Source: M3007 sp965249785
GTDB taxonomy: Bacteria; Bacteroidota; Bacteroidia; Chitinophagales; Saprospiraceae
Direction of reading: 5' to 3'
Length of the DNA: 64,000 bases
NCBI GenBank assembly: GCA_965249785.1
Contig: CBDFMU010000032.1
Location: 46,383 to 110,382 of the forward strand
Within the stretch, counting starts at the first letter, position 1. Every line of letters begins with the position of its first letter. The notes below the pieces were generated by a model. The model saw only the letters and a program-made list of their open reading frames with translations. It was not told where the DNA came from and ran no database searches. A program made the position numbers and the translations under genes. Positions 27,041 to 34,873 of the stretch are shown here, in pieces.

Positions 27041-28055
27041 AACCCAATGTTTTGGGAATATTGACGTAGAAAAGTGAAAAAGTACCAATTAACGCGGGCA
27101 AAATCAGGTTTATTATCCATAGCGTGAAGGTAGCAGCCAAGGCACTGACCTCATTGGCACCAAACTGCGACCAGACGAATAGTGCAATATTTCCGCGCAG
27201 CAGCAATCCCATGATCGCCGGTAGCGGCACGATGGTTTGCACCAGAAAAATGGTGCTGATGCCCGCATAGCCGGCCAGCAAATTGGCTGGAATGCCGAAA
27301 AATCGGAGCAGGAAAAAGTATTGGCTAGCGAAAATGACGTACCGCAGGGCTGCCAGACCAAATATCCGCCATAAATCGGGCTGGCGAAAGGTTTGCAAAA
27401 TATAAACGTCGCGCACAAAGGGCTTTAAGTGATGCAACAGTGGAATGCGACGGGCCAAGGGCAGCAGTCGCTGAATTTGAAAATACCCAATCAATAACAA
27501 CGGCAATGCTACGCCAGCCACCAGCGAGCCATAGCGCAGCACGGTAGGCGGCAAGGTCATTTGTTGACCCAGAAAAATCAATGCACCAATCACCCCGGCC
27601 AATACAGTCACCAGGTACTGCGCCCAACTGCCCACCACATTAATCATAATGGCTTTCCAGCGATGTTCGGGCTGCACATACAGCAGGCGACCGCCATATT
27701 CACCCAGTTGATGCGGCGTGAACAGCGTGAAACTAATGCCTGCAAAAACGCCCCGCAGCCCCTGCCAAAGCGTCAACGGCTGATAGCGGTGCACATAAGG
27801 TTGCCATTTTAAGGTTTCTATCACCCAGTTGATGGGCATAAGTAGCACGGCCAATGGCAGCCACCACCAGCGGGCTCCACCGAACTCTTGCGTGAAGGCT
27901 GCCCACAAGGCTGGCAAGTTATTTCTGCCCTGCAACTCCAGGTACAAACCGCCCAACAGCAGCACCGCTACGGTTATTTTAAATACCAAACCAAACCAGC
28001 GTTGCCGGATTAGTCGCCGACAAAACAGAAAAAATGGGGATGTAAAAATGGACAT
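27027..28055 (-). CDS. Flippase-like (UPF0104/LPG synthase TM region) integral membrane protein
   Basis: 342 aa from ATG 28055, the last start before the first TM segment. About eight hydrophobic segments, with family motifs 'LGEYGGRLLYV' near residue 125 (the typical 'P.r.GE..R' position) and 'VQTIVPLPAIMGLLLRGNIAL' near 275. Members include bacterial MprF flippase-domain and archaeal AglD relatives, and are thought to move or modify lipid-linked molecules; the substrate is unknown. It is coupled to the DUF3108 gene by overlapping start and stop codons. Confidence 0.85.
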   Translation of the reverse strand: MSIFTSPFFLFCRRLIRQRWFGLVFKITVAVLLLGGLYLELQGRNNLPALWAAFTQEFGGARWWWLPLAVLLMPINWVIETLKWQPYVHRYQPLTLWQGLRGVFAGISFTLFTPHQLGEYGGRLLYVQPEHRWKAIMINVVGSWAQYLVTVLAGVIGALIFLGQQMTLPPTVLRYGSLVAGVALPLLLIGYFQIQRLLPLARRIPLLHHLKPFVRDVYILQTFRQPDLWRIFGLAALRYVIFASQYFFLLRFFGIPANLLAGYAGISTIFLVQTIVPLPAIMGLLLRGNIALFVWSQFGANEVSALAATFTLWIINLILPALIGTFSLFYVNIPKTLGYENE

Positions 28056-28080
28056 AAGAAGGCGGCAACAATCATCAAAT

Positions 28081-28117
28081 AAAAAGCGGGCAACTTCCAG
28101 GAAAGGAAATTGCCCGC
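28081..28117 (-). terminator. Intrinsic terminator after the OmpA-family gene
   Basis: GCGGGCAA (28086-28093) pairs with TTGCCCGC (28110-28117); five A's at 28081-28085 are a T-run on the minus strand, 25 bases after the OmpA-family stop. Confidence 0.75.
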
Positions 28118-28141
28118 GCAAGGTTCAGTAAAACATTCGAT

Positions 28142-29626
28142 TTAGAAACCGGATGCTTTGTTACCTTTCATGTTCATATTCATCATTTTGCTCTTGCCAG
28201 CTTCTTTACCTTCTGGACGAGCCATTTCCGTTTCACCTTTGGCAACGCGGAATTCTACGCGACGATTCATCATGTTGGAACCTTCCACTGGGATCAGGGC
28301 TTTGTCTTCACCCACCCAGTTCAGGATCACGCGATCACGTGATACACCGTATTGGGCAACCAAAAAGTCGATGGCAGCTTTGGCACGGTTGTAAGACAGC
28401 ACATTGTTGTATGCTTCCGAAGCGCGTTTGTCGGTGTGACCAATGGCCACTATTTTCAGGCTTGGATTTTGCATCAGCACGGTACCGATATTATACAGTT
28501 TTTCGTATTCGCTGTATTCGATGTCGTAACGATTGTCCTTGAAAGTCACCATCGGCAGGAACCACTGGCCACCTGGCTCTGGGAACTTGATAGCCGCGAT
28601 CTTGGCATCCACGATGCGATTTACATCATTTTCATCAATTGGTTTTGGCACACTGGCTACCCCTTGCGCATTCACCGAGAAACCGGGAGGCGAGAAAGGC
28701 TCTTTATCCAAATAGTCAGGCACTTTGTCACCATCGCTGTCCAGCGTCATACCTTTGGAATCCACGCGAGCACCGGCTGGGCTATTGTCTTCCACATCAA
28801 TATCGTCAATAATACCGTCGCCGTCTGTATCAGTCGGGTTGTAAATTGGGCGAGCTTCCAGTGCCGTGATGGCAGTAGCTACTTCGGCCAATGGATTCAC
28901 CCAGTACAAAGGCTCGCTGCGGGCCATACCATCTTTGCTCGCGCCACCCAGGTTGAAATTGAGGGTCAAGTGAGGGTAGTGCAGCACGTCGCGGGAAGTC
29001 GTCACTCTACTGTCCAGGTTTTGGTCGCTATCCAGCAGGTCACCATTTTCGCCAAAGACAGTAGTAACAGTATGCTCTATACCAATGTTAAATTTCTTGG
29101 TTACCCGGAAAGCAAGACCTAAACCCACTTCTACGTGAGCATTGGTAGTAGATGCCAGACTGCCGCCGTTCACACCGCTGCTTTGTACGATGTTGCGATA
29201 ATCGGTTTTGTAGTTGTCTACGCCCAGACCAAAAAAGCCATTTATCAGGATTTTGCGATTGGGTTTGTCAAAGCGAAAGTTATTAAGGGCTGCGACCAGT
29301 TGGGCACTACCGGAAATCCAGGTATTATCGGAAGTACGATTGCCACTGGTGGAGCTCTCTTCATTTTTCATTTGAGCATACAGACCCACAACACGAACGG
29401 AAAAAATGTGGTCGAACGCTTTGCGAACGTGGATCCCGCCTCCAAAGCCCGGAAATTTGGCGTTAACATCACCGAGAATGAAAGGCACACCGGCATGGAT
29501 GCCCAGTTCCCACTGATCTTTTGGTGTAAAAGAACGATAGGGAGTAGACATAGCCGCATCTTGCGCCACAGCGGCGAAAGAAACCAGCACGAAAAGAACG
29601 GAGAATACTAAAGGTCGAACCGTCAT
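28142..29626 (-). CDS. OmpA-family outer membrane protein with TSP3 calcium repeats
   Basis: 494 aa. Signal peptide ending 'AAVAQDA'; N-terminal outer-membrane beta-barrel (about 30-235, 'ELGIHAGVPFILGDVNAKFPGFGGGIHVRKAF'); two thrombospondin type-3-like acidic stretches ('DTDGDGIIDDIDVEDNSP', 'DSDGDKVPDYLDKEP', about 260-310) that should bind Ca2+; and a C-terminal OmpA peptidoglycan-binding domain (about 365-470, 'IVAIGHTDKRASEAYNNVLSYNRA', 'NRRVEFRV'). It anchors the outer membrane to peptidoglycan. It ends in a Lys/Met/Asn-rich tail and is a single-gene unit with its own terminator. Confidence 0.92.
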   Translation of the reverse strand: MTVRPLVFSVLFVLVSFAAVAQDAAMSTPYRSFTPKDQWELGIHAGVPFILGDVNAKFPGFGGGIHVRKAFDHIFSVRVVGLYAQMKNEESSTSGNRTSDNTWISGSAQLVAALNNFRFDKPNRKILINGFFGLGVDNYKTDYRNIVQSSGVNGGSLASTTNAHVEVGLGLAFRVTKKFNIGIEHTVTTVFGENGDLLDSDQNLDSRVTTSRDVLHYPHLTLNFNLGGASKDGMARSEPLYWVNPLAEVATAITALEARPIYNPTDTDGDGIIDDIDVEDNSPAGARVDSKGMTLDSDGDKVPDYLDKEPFSPPGFSVNAQGVASVPKPIDENDVNRIVDAKIAAIKFPEPGGQWFLPMVTFKDNRYDIEYSEYEKLYNIGTVLMQNPSLKIVAIGHTDKRASEAYNNVLSYNRAKAAIDFLVAQYGVSRDRVILNWVGEDKALIPVEGSNMMNRRVEFRVAKGETEMARPEGKEAGKSKMMNMNMKGNKASGF

Positions 29627-29764
29627 AGGGTCACTGAATTTTTTTTGAATGAATGAATGTTAACAGTTGTGTTAATTGCTTAGAATCTACTGTTTTCCAC
29701 ACTTTGAAGGGCTGTTCTGTGGCGTGGAAGGGGCAGCTTGTGGCGGAAAATTCTCAATTTGAGT

Positions 29765-31009
29765 TCAAATCCCCAGCTTTTTAAGGGCCAAATATAGGGC
29801 GTTGGATGAAACTTTATTTGGTGTAGGATTTATTTTTACTACTTCTTCTAACGCCCGACCGATTGTGTTGGAAATATCGCCGAATATCGCCTCGTCAGTC
29901 ATCAATACGTCAGGTTGCATCAGGTAAGCAAAAACTCGTGCCATACCACAATTGGCAATAAAATCAGGAATTACGGCTATATGTTCGTCGGCAAAACGAG
30001 CCGTGGGACCAAAGAAAATTTCATCGTCTATAAATGGCACATTGGCTCCGCAAGCCACCACTTCGATGCCCCCGGCCAGCAGCGCATCCACCTGTGGGCG
30101 CGTGACGATCTTGGAGGCGGCACCCGGAATGAAAATATCGGCCCCCATTTTCCAGATTTGCTCGTTCACTTCTTCAAACGGCAACGTACCAACTGCCACC
30201 AGTTGGTTGCCATTTTTAGCACTGAACAAGGCTTTAATTTCGGTCAAGTTAAGCCCGTCGGGCGCTAATACGCCCCCGGCACGATCAATAATGCCGATCA
30301 CTTTTACGCCTTCCTTTGCCAGATAACAGGCTGCCGCCGAAGCCACATTTCCCCAACCCTGGATGATGGCAGTTTTGCCGACTGGCGTAGTATGATAATA
30401 AAGTCGATAAAAATGACGTACCGATTCAGCTACGCCATAGCCTGTAATCAAGTCGGCTACCGCGTATTTATGCTCGCTGTCTTCCGGCACATATTCCGGG
30501 TCTTCCACGATCTTGGTGCAGCCGTAGCGCAGTTGACCGATAATATTGATTTGCTGACCTTCCGTAGGTTTTAAATGGCCTTTCACGATGCCTTCCTGCG
30601 GATGCCACAATCCCAAATCCTCAGTGATCGGCACTACATCTTTCAATTCATCCACATTCAGGTCGCCGCCAGTGCCGTAGTAGTGTTTCAAAAGCGGCAG
30701 TGCGACCTGGTACCAACGCTGCAATACTTCCAGCCGCTGGGGATGCGCCGGATCGAAATTAATGCCGCTCTTGGCTCCACCAATATCCGGGCCGCAAACG
30801 CTGAATTTGATTTCCATGACTTTGGCCAGCGAGATCACTTCATTCAGTGTCAGCCCTTTACGCATTCGAGTGCCGCCGCCCGCCGCGCCGCCACGCAGCG
30901 AATTGATGACAATCCAGCCCTCAGCACCCGTCTCGGCGTCGTGCCACTCGAAGACTACTTCGGGCTTTTTGTCTTTGTATTTTCGCAGCAGCTCTTCCAT
31001 ATTCTTCAT
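29765..31009 (-). CDS. Glu/Leu/Phe/Val dehydrogenase family protein
   Basis: 414 aa. NAD(P)-dependent oxidative deamination of an amino acid. Seen: 'GGAAGGGTRMRKGLTLNEVISLAKVMEIKFSVCG' substrate-binding region with K68, catalytic K80 in 'GGAKSG', 'ADLITGYGVAESV', and a Rossmann fold with 'IQGWGNVASAAACYLAKEG' (about 220-240) and 'IPGAASKIVT'. The spacing of K68 and K80 resembles leucine dehydrogenase, but the length and context also fit glutamate dehydrogenase, so specificity is left open. It is divergent from the HutG-like gene, which would fit glutamate as end product of histidine breakdown. Confidence 0.88.
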   Translation of the reverse strand: MKNMEELLRKYKDKKPEVVFEWHDAETGAEGWIVINSLRGGAAGGGTRMRKGLTLNEVISLAKVMEIKFSVCGPDIGGAKSGINFDPAHPQRLEVLQRWYQVALPLLKHYYGTGGDLNVDELKDVVPITEDLGLWHPQEGIVKGHLKPTEGQQINIIGQLRYGCTKIVEDPEYVPEDSEHKYAVADLITGYGVAESVRHFYRLYYHTTPVGKTAIIQGWGNVASAAACYLAKEGVKVIGIIDRAGGVLAPDGLNLTEIKALFSAKNGNQLVAVGTLPFEEVNEQIWKMGADIFIPGAASKIVTRPQVDALLAGGIEVVACGANVPFIDDEIFFGPTARFADEHIAVIPDFIANCGMARVFAYLMQPDVLMTDEAIFGDISNTIGRALEEVVKINPTPNKVSSNALYLALKKLGI

Positions 31010-31086
31010 GGTGGTGGTGGGCTATAGTGGCGGATGTAACTGCCGAATAGGAAAGGCTAAATAAAAGTCAGTTTTAAAAAGCGGCG

Positions 31087-31094
31087 CAAAAGTA
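31087..31094 (-). promoter_or_regulatory. Candidate -7 box for the dehydrogenase gene
   Basis: TACTTTTG on the minus strand matches TAnnTTTG, 78 bases before the start at 31009. No good -33 box is seen. The rest of the 323-base divergent gap 31010-31332 shows no further structure to me. Confidence 0.4.
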
Positions 31095-31332
31095 GCCGGG
31101 TATTCCTCATATTGGCGGAAATAGCGCAATTGATTTGCAGATTTTTTCAAAGTCCTGGCCTTTTTAGTTGCAAACTATCCATCGGCGGAGAACGCACGTA
31201 CAGCGAATTGGGTAGAATTGTACAGCTTTAAAAATCCGCATCCATCCAATATTACGGTCAATTGGGCAAGTCCAAAACTCTTGCGACTACGTTTCCTGCT
31301 ACCTTGCCGCCATATTTATCCACGCTAGAAAA

Positions 31333-32451
31333 ATGTCTTGGGACAATACATTCACACTTATGCTGCAAAACTGGCTCAAACCCCTGTCGGCTGCCTTCAC
31401 CAAATATGCGGATACACTGCCCGCTTCGTCCATCGGCAAACAATTGCTGTTGCACCAGGAACAATTTCCCGACCTGAAAAAAGTGCGGGTGGCCATCATA
31501 GGGCTGGATGAAAAAAGTGCGCAACCCATCCGGGAGCAGCTCTATCGCATGGCCTGGCATTTTCCAAAAAACACTGTCGCCGATCTGGGAAATCTGCGTA
31601 AAGCAGAGCCGGGGCTGCTGTTGCCCGTAGTCTTTGAATTGCTTTCCGGCAAAGTTCTGCCGCTGCTGATTGGTGGCTCCGACGACCTGGCCCGCGCCCA
31701 GTTTCTGGCTTATCAGGAAGCGAAAGCACTGGCTAACCTCGCCGTGGTGCACGAAACCCTTTCCCTGACCGATCCCAAAAAAGGCTACACGCCCCTACTC
31801 GAGCCGCGTCATCCGCTGTTGTTTCATTTCGCCTTGATTGGCTATCAAATCCACCAAACACCCGCCGCTACGTTGGATTTTTTGGCCAAAAACAATTTCG
31901 ATCACGTTCGGCTGGGACGTTCACGTGCGGCTTTGGAAGAAACCGAACCCGTGCTGCGCGATGCCGATGCCCTGGCTTTCCATCTGGGCGCACTCAAACA
32001 AAGCGAGGCACCCGGCGTGGCCCATCCCTCTCCGTCGGGCCTTTTTGCCGAGGAAGCCTGCCAGATTTGTAGGTATGCCGGTTGGAGCGACAAGCTGACC
32101 TCTTTTGGCATTTATGGCTACCAGCGCGAAGCCGATCAGGGCGACCAGACGGCGCAGGTAGTGGCCCAAATGATGTGGTATTTTCTGGAAGGCTACTTCA
32201 GCCGAAAAAACGACTATCCCGCTTCTACGACCGGGCTGACAGAATACATTGTGCATTTGCCGCAATTGAGCCACCATTTGACCTTTTGGAAAAGCACTAA
32301 AAGTGGCCGCTGGTGGATGCAAGTGCCGGTAGTAAACAAACGCAAACATGATCGCCACCGACTAGTGCCATGTTCGTATCAGGATTATCAGGCGGCCTGC
32401 CGGGAGGAATTGCCGGAGCGTTTGTTGGCCGCTTTGCAGCGGTTTGGGTGA
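31333..32451 (+). CDS. Arginase/formimidoylglutamase-fold protein with degenerate metal site
   Basis: 372 aa (ATG 31360 is an alternative start). It belongs to the ureohydrolase superfamily as found in Bacteroidota under the name formimidoylglutamase: 'VRVAIIGLDE', 'LPLLIGGSDDLARAQ' (114-118 replace the usual GGDH), 'LRDADALAFHLGALKQSEAPG' (210-228, for D-x-D-x-x-D-P...APG), 'GLFAEEACQICRYAG'. The usual D-A-H-x-D motif is replaced by 'VVHETLSLTD' (138-147), and the GGDHS His is absent, so a canonical Mn2 cluster looks unlikely. The last gene of the histidine pathway (HutG) is the closest functional guess, and hutU is in the same window, but activity is doubtful. A broken nuclease-like ORF follows 28 bases later. 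Confidence 0.75.
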   Translation: MSWDNTFTLMLQNWLKPLSAAFTKYADTLPASSIGKQLLLHQEQFPDLKKVRVAIIGLDEKSAQPIREQLYRMAWHFPKNTVADLGNLRKAEPGLLLPVVFELLSGKVLPLLIGGSDDLARAQFLAYQEAKALANLAVVHETLSLTDPKKGYTPLLEPRHPLLFHFALIGYQIHQTPAATLDFLAKNNFDHVRLGRSRAALEETEPVLRDADALAFHLGALKQSEAPGVAHPSPSGLFAEEACQICRYAGWSDKLTSFGIYGYQREADQGDQTAQVVAQMMWYFLEGYFSRKNDYPASTTGLTEYIVHLPQLSHHLTFWKSTKSGRWWMQVPVVNKRKHDRHRLVPCSYQDYQAACREELPERLLAALQRFG

Positions 32452-32479
32452 GAAATGAATAAGCAAACTTGGTGTAAAT

Positions 32480-33025
32480 ATGGCAAAAGAAACCAACATT
32501 GATTTTTTCGAGGCCCTGCCCGATACGGAGTATTTCAAAGATAATAAGCGAGCATCGCAAAAATTCAGGAATATTGAAGCCTTTGCCAACGCATTGGGCC
32601 TCGATATGGATACTTCGGGTTTTATTGCTTTGCACCACAAGCATGTTGATTTGGCACTCCTGCAGGAATTACCAGTATGTATAATTTTAAAAAATGCAGG
32701 GTATGGAGTAGTACTGATGAACGAAGAAGGGATACACCAGAAAGCAGACGCACAAATTGACGGGCAGTTGTTCGAAATCAAGCGAATCTCAAAAGCAAAA
32801 AATATTCAAGGTGCTATCACTTACTAATTTAGGACGGCGTACCGCAAAGCATCCAACCTGATTTTGCACATTGACCAACCAGCGCACCCAGAAAGCGTCT
32901 GCAAGGGCATCTTTCAAGCTGCTCGAAAATACGCTCAAATAAAATTGGTATGGGTAGTATACGATGGAAATCTGCAGGAACTGGAACGCAAAGTAATTTT
33001 GAAAGGCAAATTCAAAATGTCATAA
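32480..33025 (+). pseudogene. CdiA-CT-like nuclease domain ORF interrupted by an in-frame TAA
   Basis: Reading from ATG 32480 gives 115 codons to TAA at 32825-32827. The same frame then continues without a gap for 65 more codons ('FRTAYRKASNLILHIDQP...', ending 'KGKFKMS') to TAA at 33023. The joined protein is like the C-terminal tRNase/nuclease domains of CdiA and related toxins: 'EGIHQKADAQIDGQLFEIKRISKAKNIQGAI' and 'RKASNLILHI' carry the acidic/Lys core. The stop falls inside this core, between 'AITY' and 'FRTAYRKA', so the truncated product should be inactive. No immunity gene is evident. The family call is moderate; the interrupted frame is seen directly. Confidence 0.7.
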
Positions 33026-33027
33026 AA

Positions 33028-33055
33028 AAAGCGTACAACCATAGGTCACACGCTT
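33028..33055 (-). terminator. Weak hairpin after serS
   Basis: AAGCGT (33029-33034) and ACGCTT (33050-33055) with a run of A's at 33024-33030 that is a T-run on the minus strand. The stem is short, so this is only a candidate end for the serS transcript. Confidence 0.35.
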
Positions 33056-33171
33056 ATAGGTAGCGTGCCGAAGCTCGCTGATGATACAAAGGTAAGGGTA
33101 TATTGTCAAATAAGCAACTTAATCTTGCTTGCCGAAATTATGATTTGCTGCCTGCCTTCTTGCCCCTCTTG

Positions 33172-34458
33172 CTATTCGCCGATCCGCTCAAATCCCGTGT
33201 ACCGATGCAGTACCTTCGGAATATTGATGCCCGTCGCTGTCTGGTTATTTTCCAGTAACGCCGCTACGATACGAGCCAGCGCGAGAGCCGAGCCATTCAG
33301 GGTATGGGCCAGTTCAATCTTGCCATTTTCGTCGCGGAAACGGAGTTTCATGCGGTTGGCTTGATAGGTCTCGAAATTGGAGACGGAACTCACCTCCAGC
33401 CAGCGTTTCTGCGCCGCCGACCATACTTCCAGATCGAAAGTAAGGGCGGAATTAAAAGCCCATATCGCCGCCACAAAGCCGCAGAATCCGGTAGGGCAGT
33501 TCGAGTTTGTCCAGCAATCCGGCTACGTGGCGCACCATCGTTTGCAGGGTATCGTAGGAACGGTCCGGGTGTTCCACCTGCACAATTTCTACTTTATCAA
33601 ACTGGTGTACGCGATTCAGGCCGCGCACGTGCGCACCCCACGCGCCGGCTTCCCGGCGAAAACAGGGCGTATGACCCGCCATTTTGATGGGCAGATTTTT
33701 TATTGGCACGATTTCGTCGCGCATAATATTGGTAATGGGCACCTCGGCGGTCGGGATGAGGTAGAAGCCATCGCGTTCGCAGTGATACATTTGTGCCTCT
33801 TTATCAGGCAGTTGGCCGGTACCACGGGCACTGGCTTCATTTACGAGTAGCGGTGGCAGTATTTCTTCGTAACCTGCTTCTCCGGCCTCGTCCAGAAAAA
33901 ACTGGATGAGGGCGCGCTGGAGGCGGGCACCTTTGCCGCGATAGACCGGAAAGCCCGCGCCGGTGAGTTTTACGCCCAGTTCGAGGTCAAAAAGATTGTA
34001 TTTTTTGGCCAAGTCCCAGTGCGCCAGCGCGTCGTCGGGCAGGGCCGGAAACGGCTTGTCCCAATCCTGCGCTACCTCGTTTTCCTCCGGGGTTTTACCC
34101 TCCGGGACGCTTTCGTGGGGGATATTGGGGACAGAAAGCAACAGGGTTTCGAGCTGCTGATCGGTTTGGCGTTGGCGTTCGTCCAATTGTTTGCTTTTTT
34201 CCTTCAAAACAGCCACCTGAGCCTTCCCCGTTTCGGCTTCTTCCTGCTTGCCCTGACCCATCAGCGCACCGATTTGTTTGGCCAAACGGTTCTGTTCGGC
34301 CAGTGTATCATCGAGTTCCTTCTGCCCACTGCGCCGATCGTCGTCCAGTTGAATGATTTGGTCAATGACTTCTATCTGGGATGGCGACCAGTTTCTCTTA
34401 CGCAAACCATTGATAATGCGTTGTTTATCTTCGCGTGAAGTATTTTCAGTTGAAGCAT
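33172..34458 (-). pseudogene. serS: Seryl-tRNA synthetase serS, disrupted by two frameshifts
   Basis: Three pieces make one SerS. ATG 34458 starts M-L-Q-L-K-I-L, the normal N-terminus, but after about 7 codons the frame must change at about 34432-34440 (two extra or one missing base) to read 'REDKQRIINGLRKRNW...' through the coiled-coil arm, class II motif 2 ('CFRREAGAWGAHVRGLNRVHQF') and 'LCGGDMGF'. There, at the T4 run 33454-33457 (minus), one extra base creates TAA; the continuing frame gives 'NSALTFDLEVWSAAQKRWLEVSSVSNF' and motif 3 ('LNGSALALARIVAALLENNQ') to 33172. The ATG and the C-terminal part share a frame; the middle does not. Unrepaired, no piece could charge tRNA-Ser. A TTG at 34405 is the first conventional start in the middle frame. 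Confidence 0.88.
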
Positions 34459-34516
34459 TTTATGTTTTATAGTATAAAAAAAGTGGCGCAAGATAGAGCG
34501 ATTTTCAAAAAGTGCT

Positions 34517-34524
34517 TATCTTTG
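34517..34524 (+). promoter_or_regulatory. Candidate -7 box and long leader of rho
   Basis: TATCTTTG is an exact TAnnTTTG match in the 415-base gap 34459-34873 between divergent serS and rho. If used, the rho mRNA would have a leader of about 340 bases. That leader is pyrimidine-rich near its end (TTTGCTTTTTTTATC around 34756) and contains no gene I can support. Confidence 0.45.
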
Positions 34525-34873
34525 CCATGTTCGATTTCCGAAGCGACTTGCTTTCGCCGCCTGCCCTTTGCATTTTTTCCACCATTACTTTGCTCCTACT
34601 TCAAAGTTTTTGAAGAAAAGCGGCTTCACAAGGTGGGCCTCCGCGTAAGTTCCAGCATCCTTTTCCTGGTTGTATTGTCGTAATTTCCGAAAAACTTACC
34701 TACCCAGACGGGTCTTCGTTCCGCGACTGACCTAACCCAATTCAATTATCCACTGTCTTTGCTTTTTTTATCTTCTTATTGCATAATGCTCACCCCGCGT
34801 GTGCTTTCTGAACACCTATTCCGGGCTTCAGCCACGCCTAATTCACCATCAACACATATTATCCATATTTGCC

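Noticed and set aside
33454..33457. Programmed +1 frameshift in serS
   Set aside because: The TTT-TAA site has the right form, but the second break near 34435 has no such explanation, so recoding is not the leading idea.
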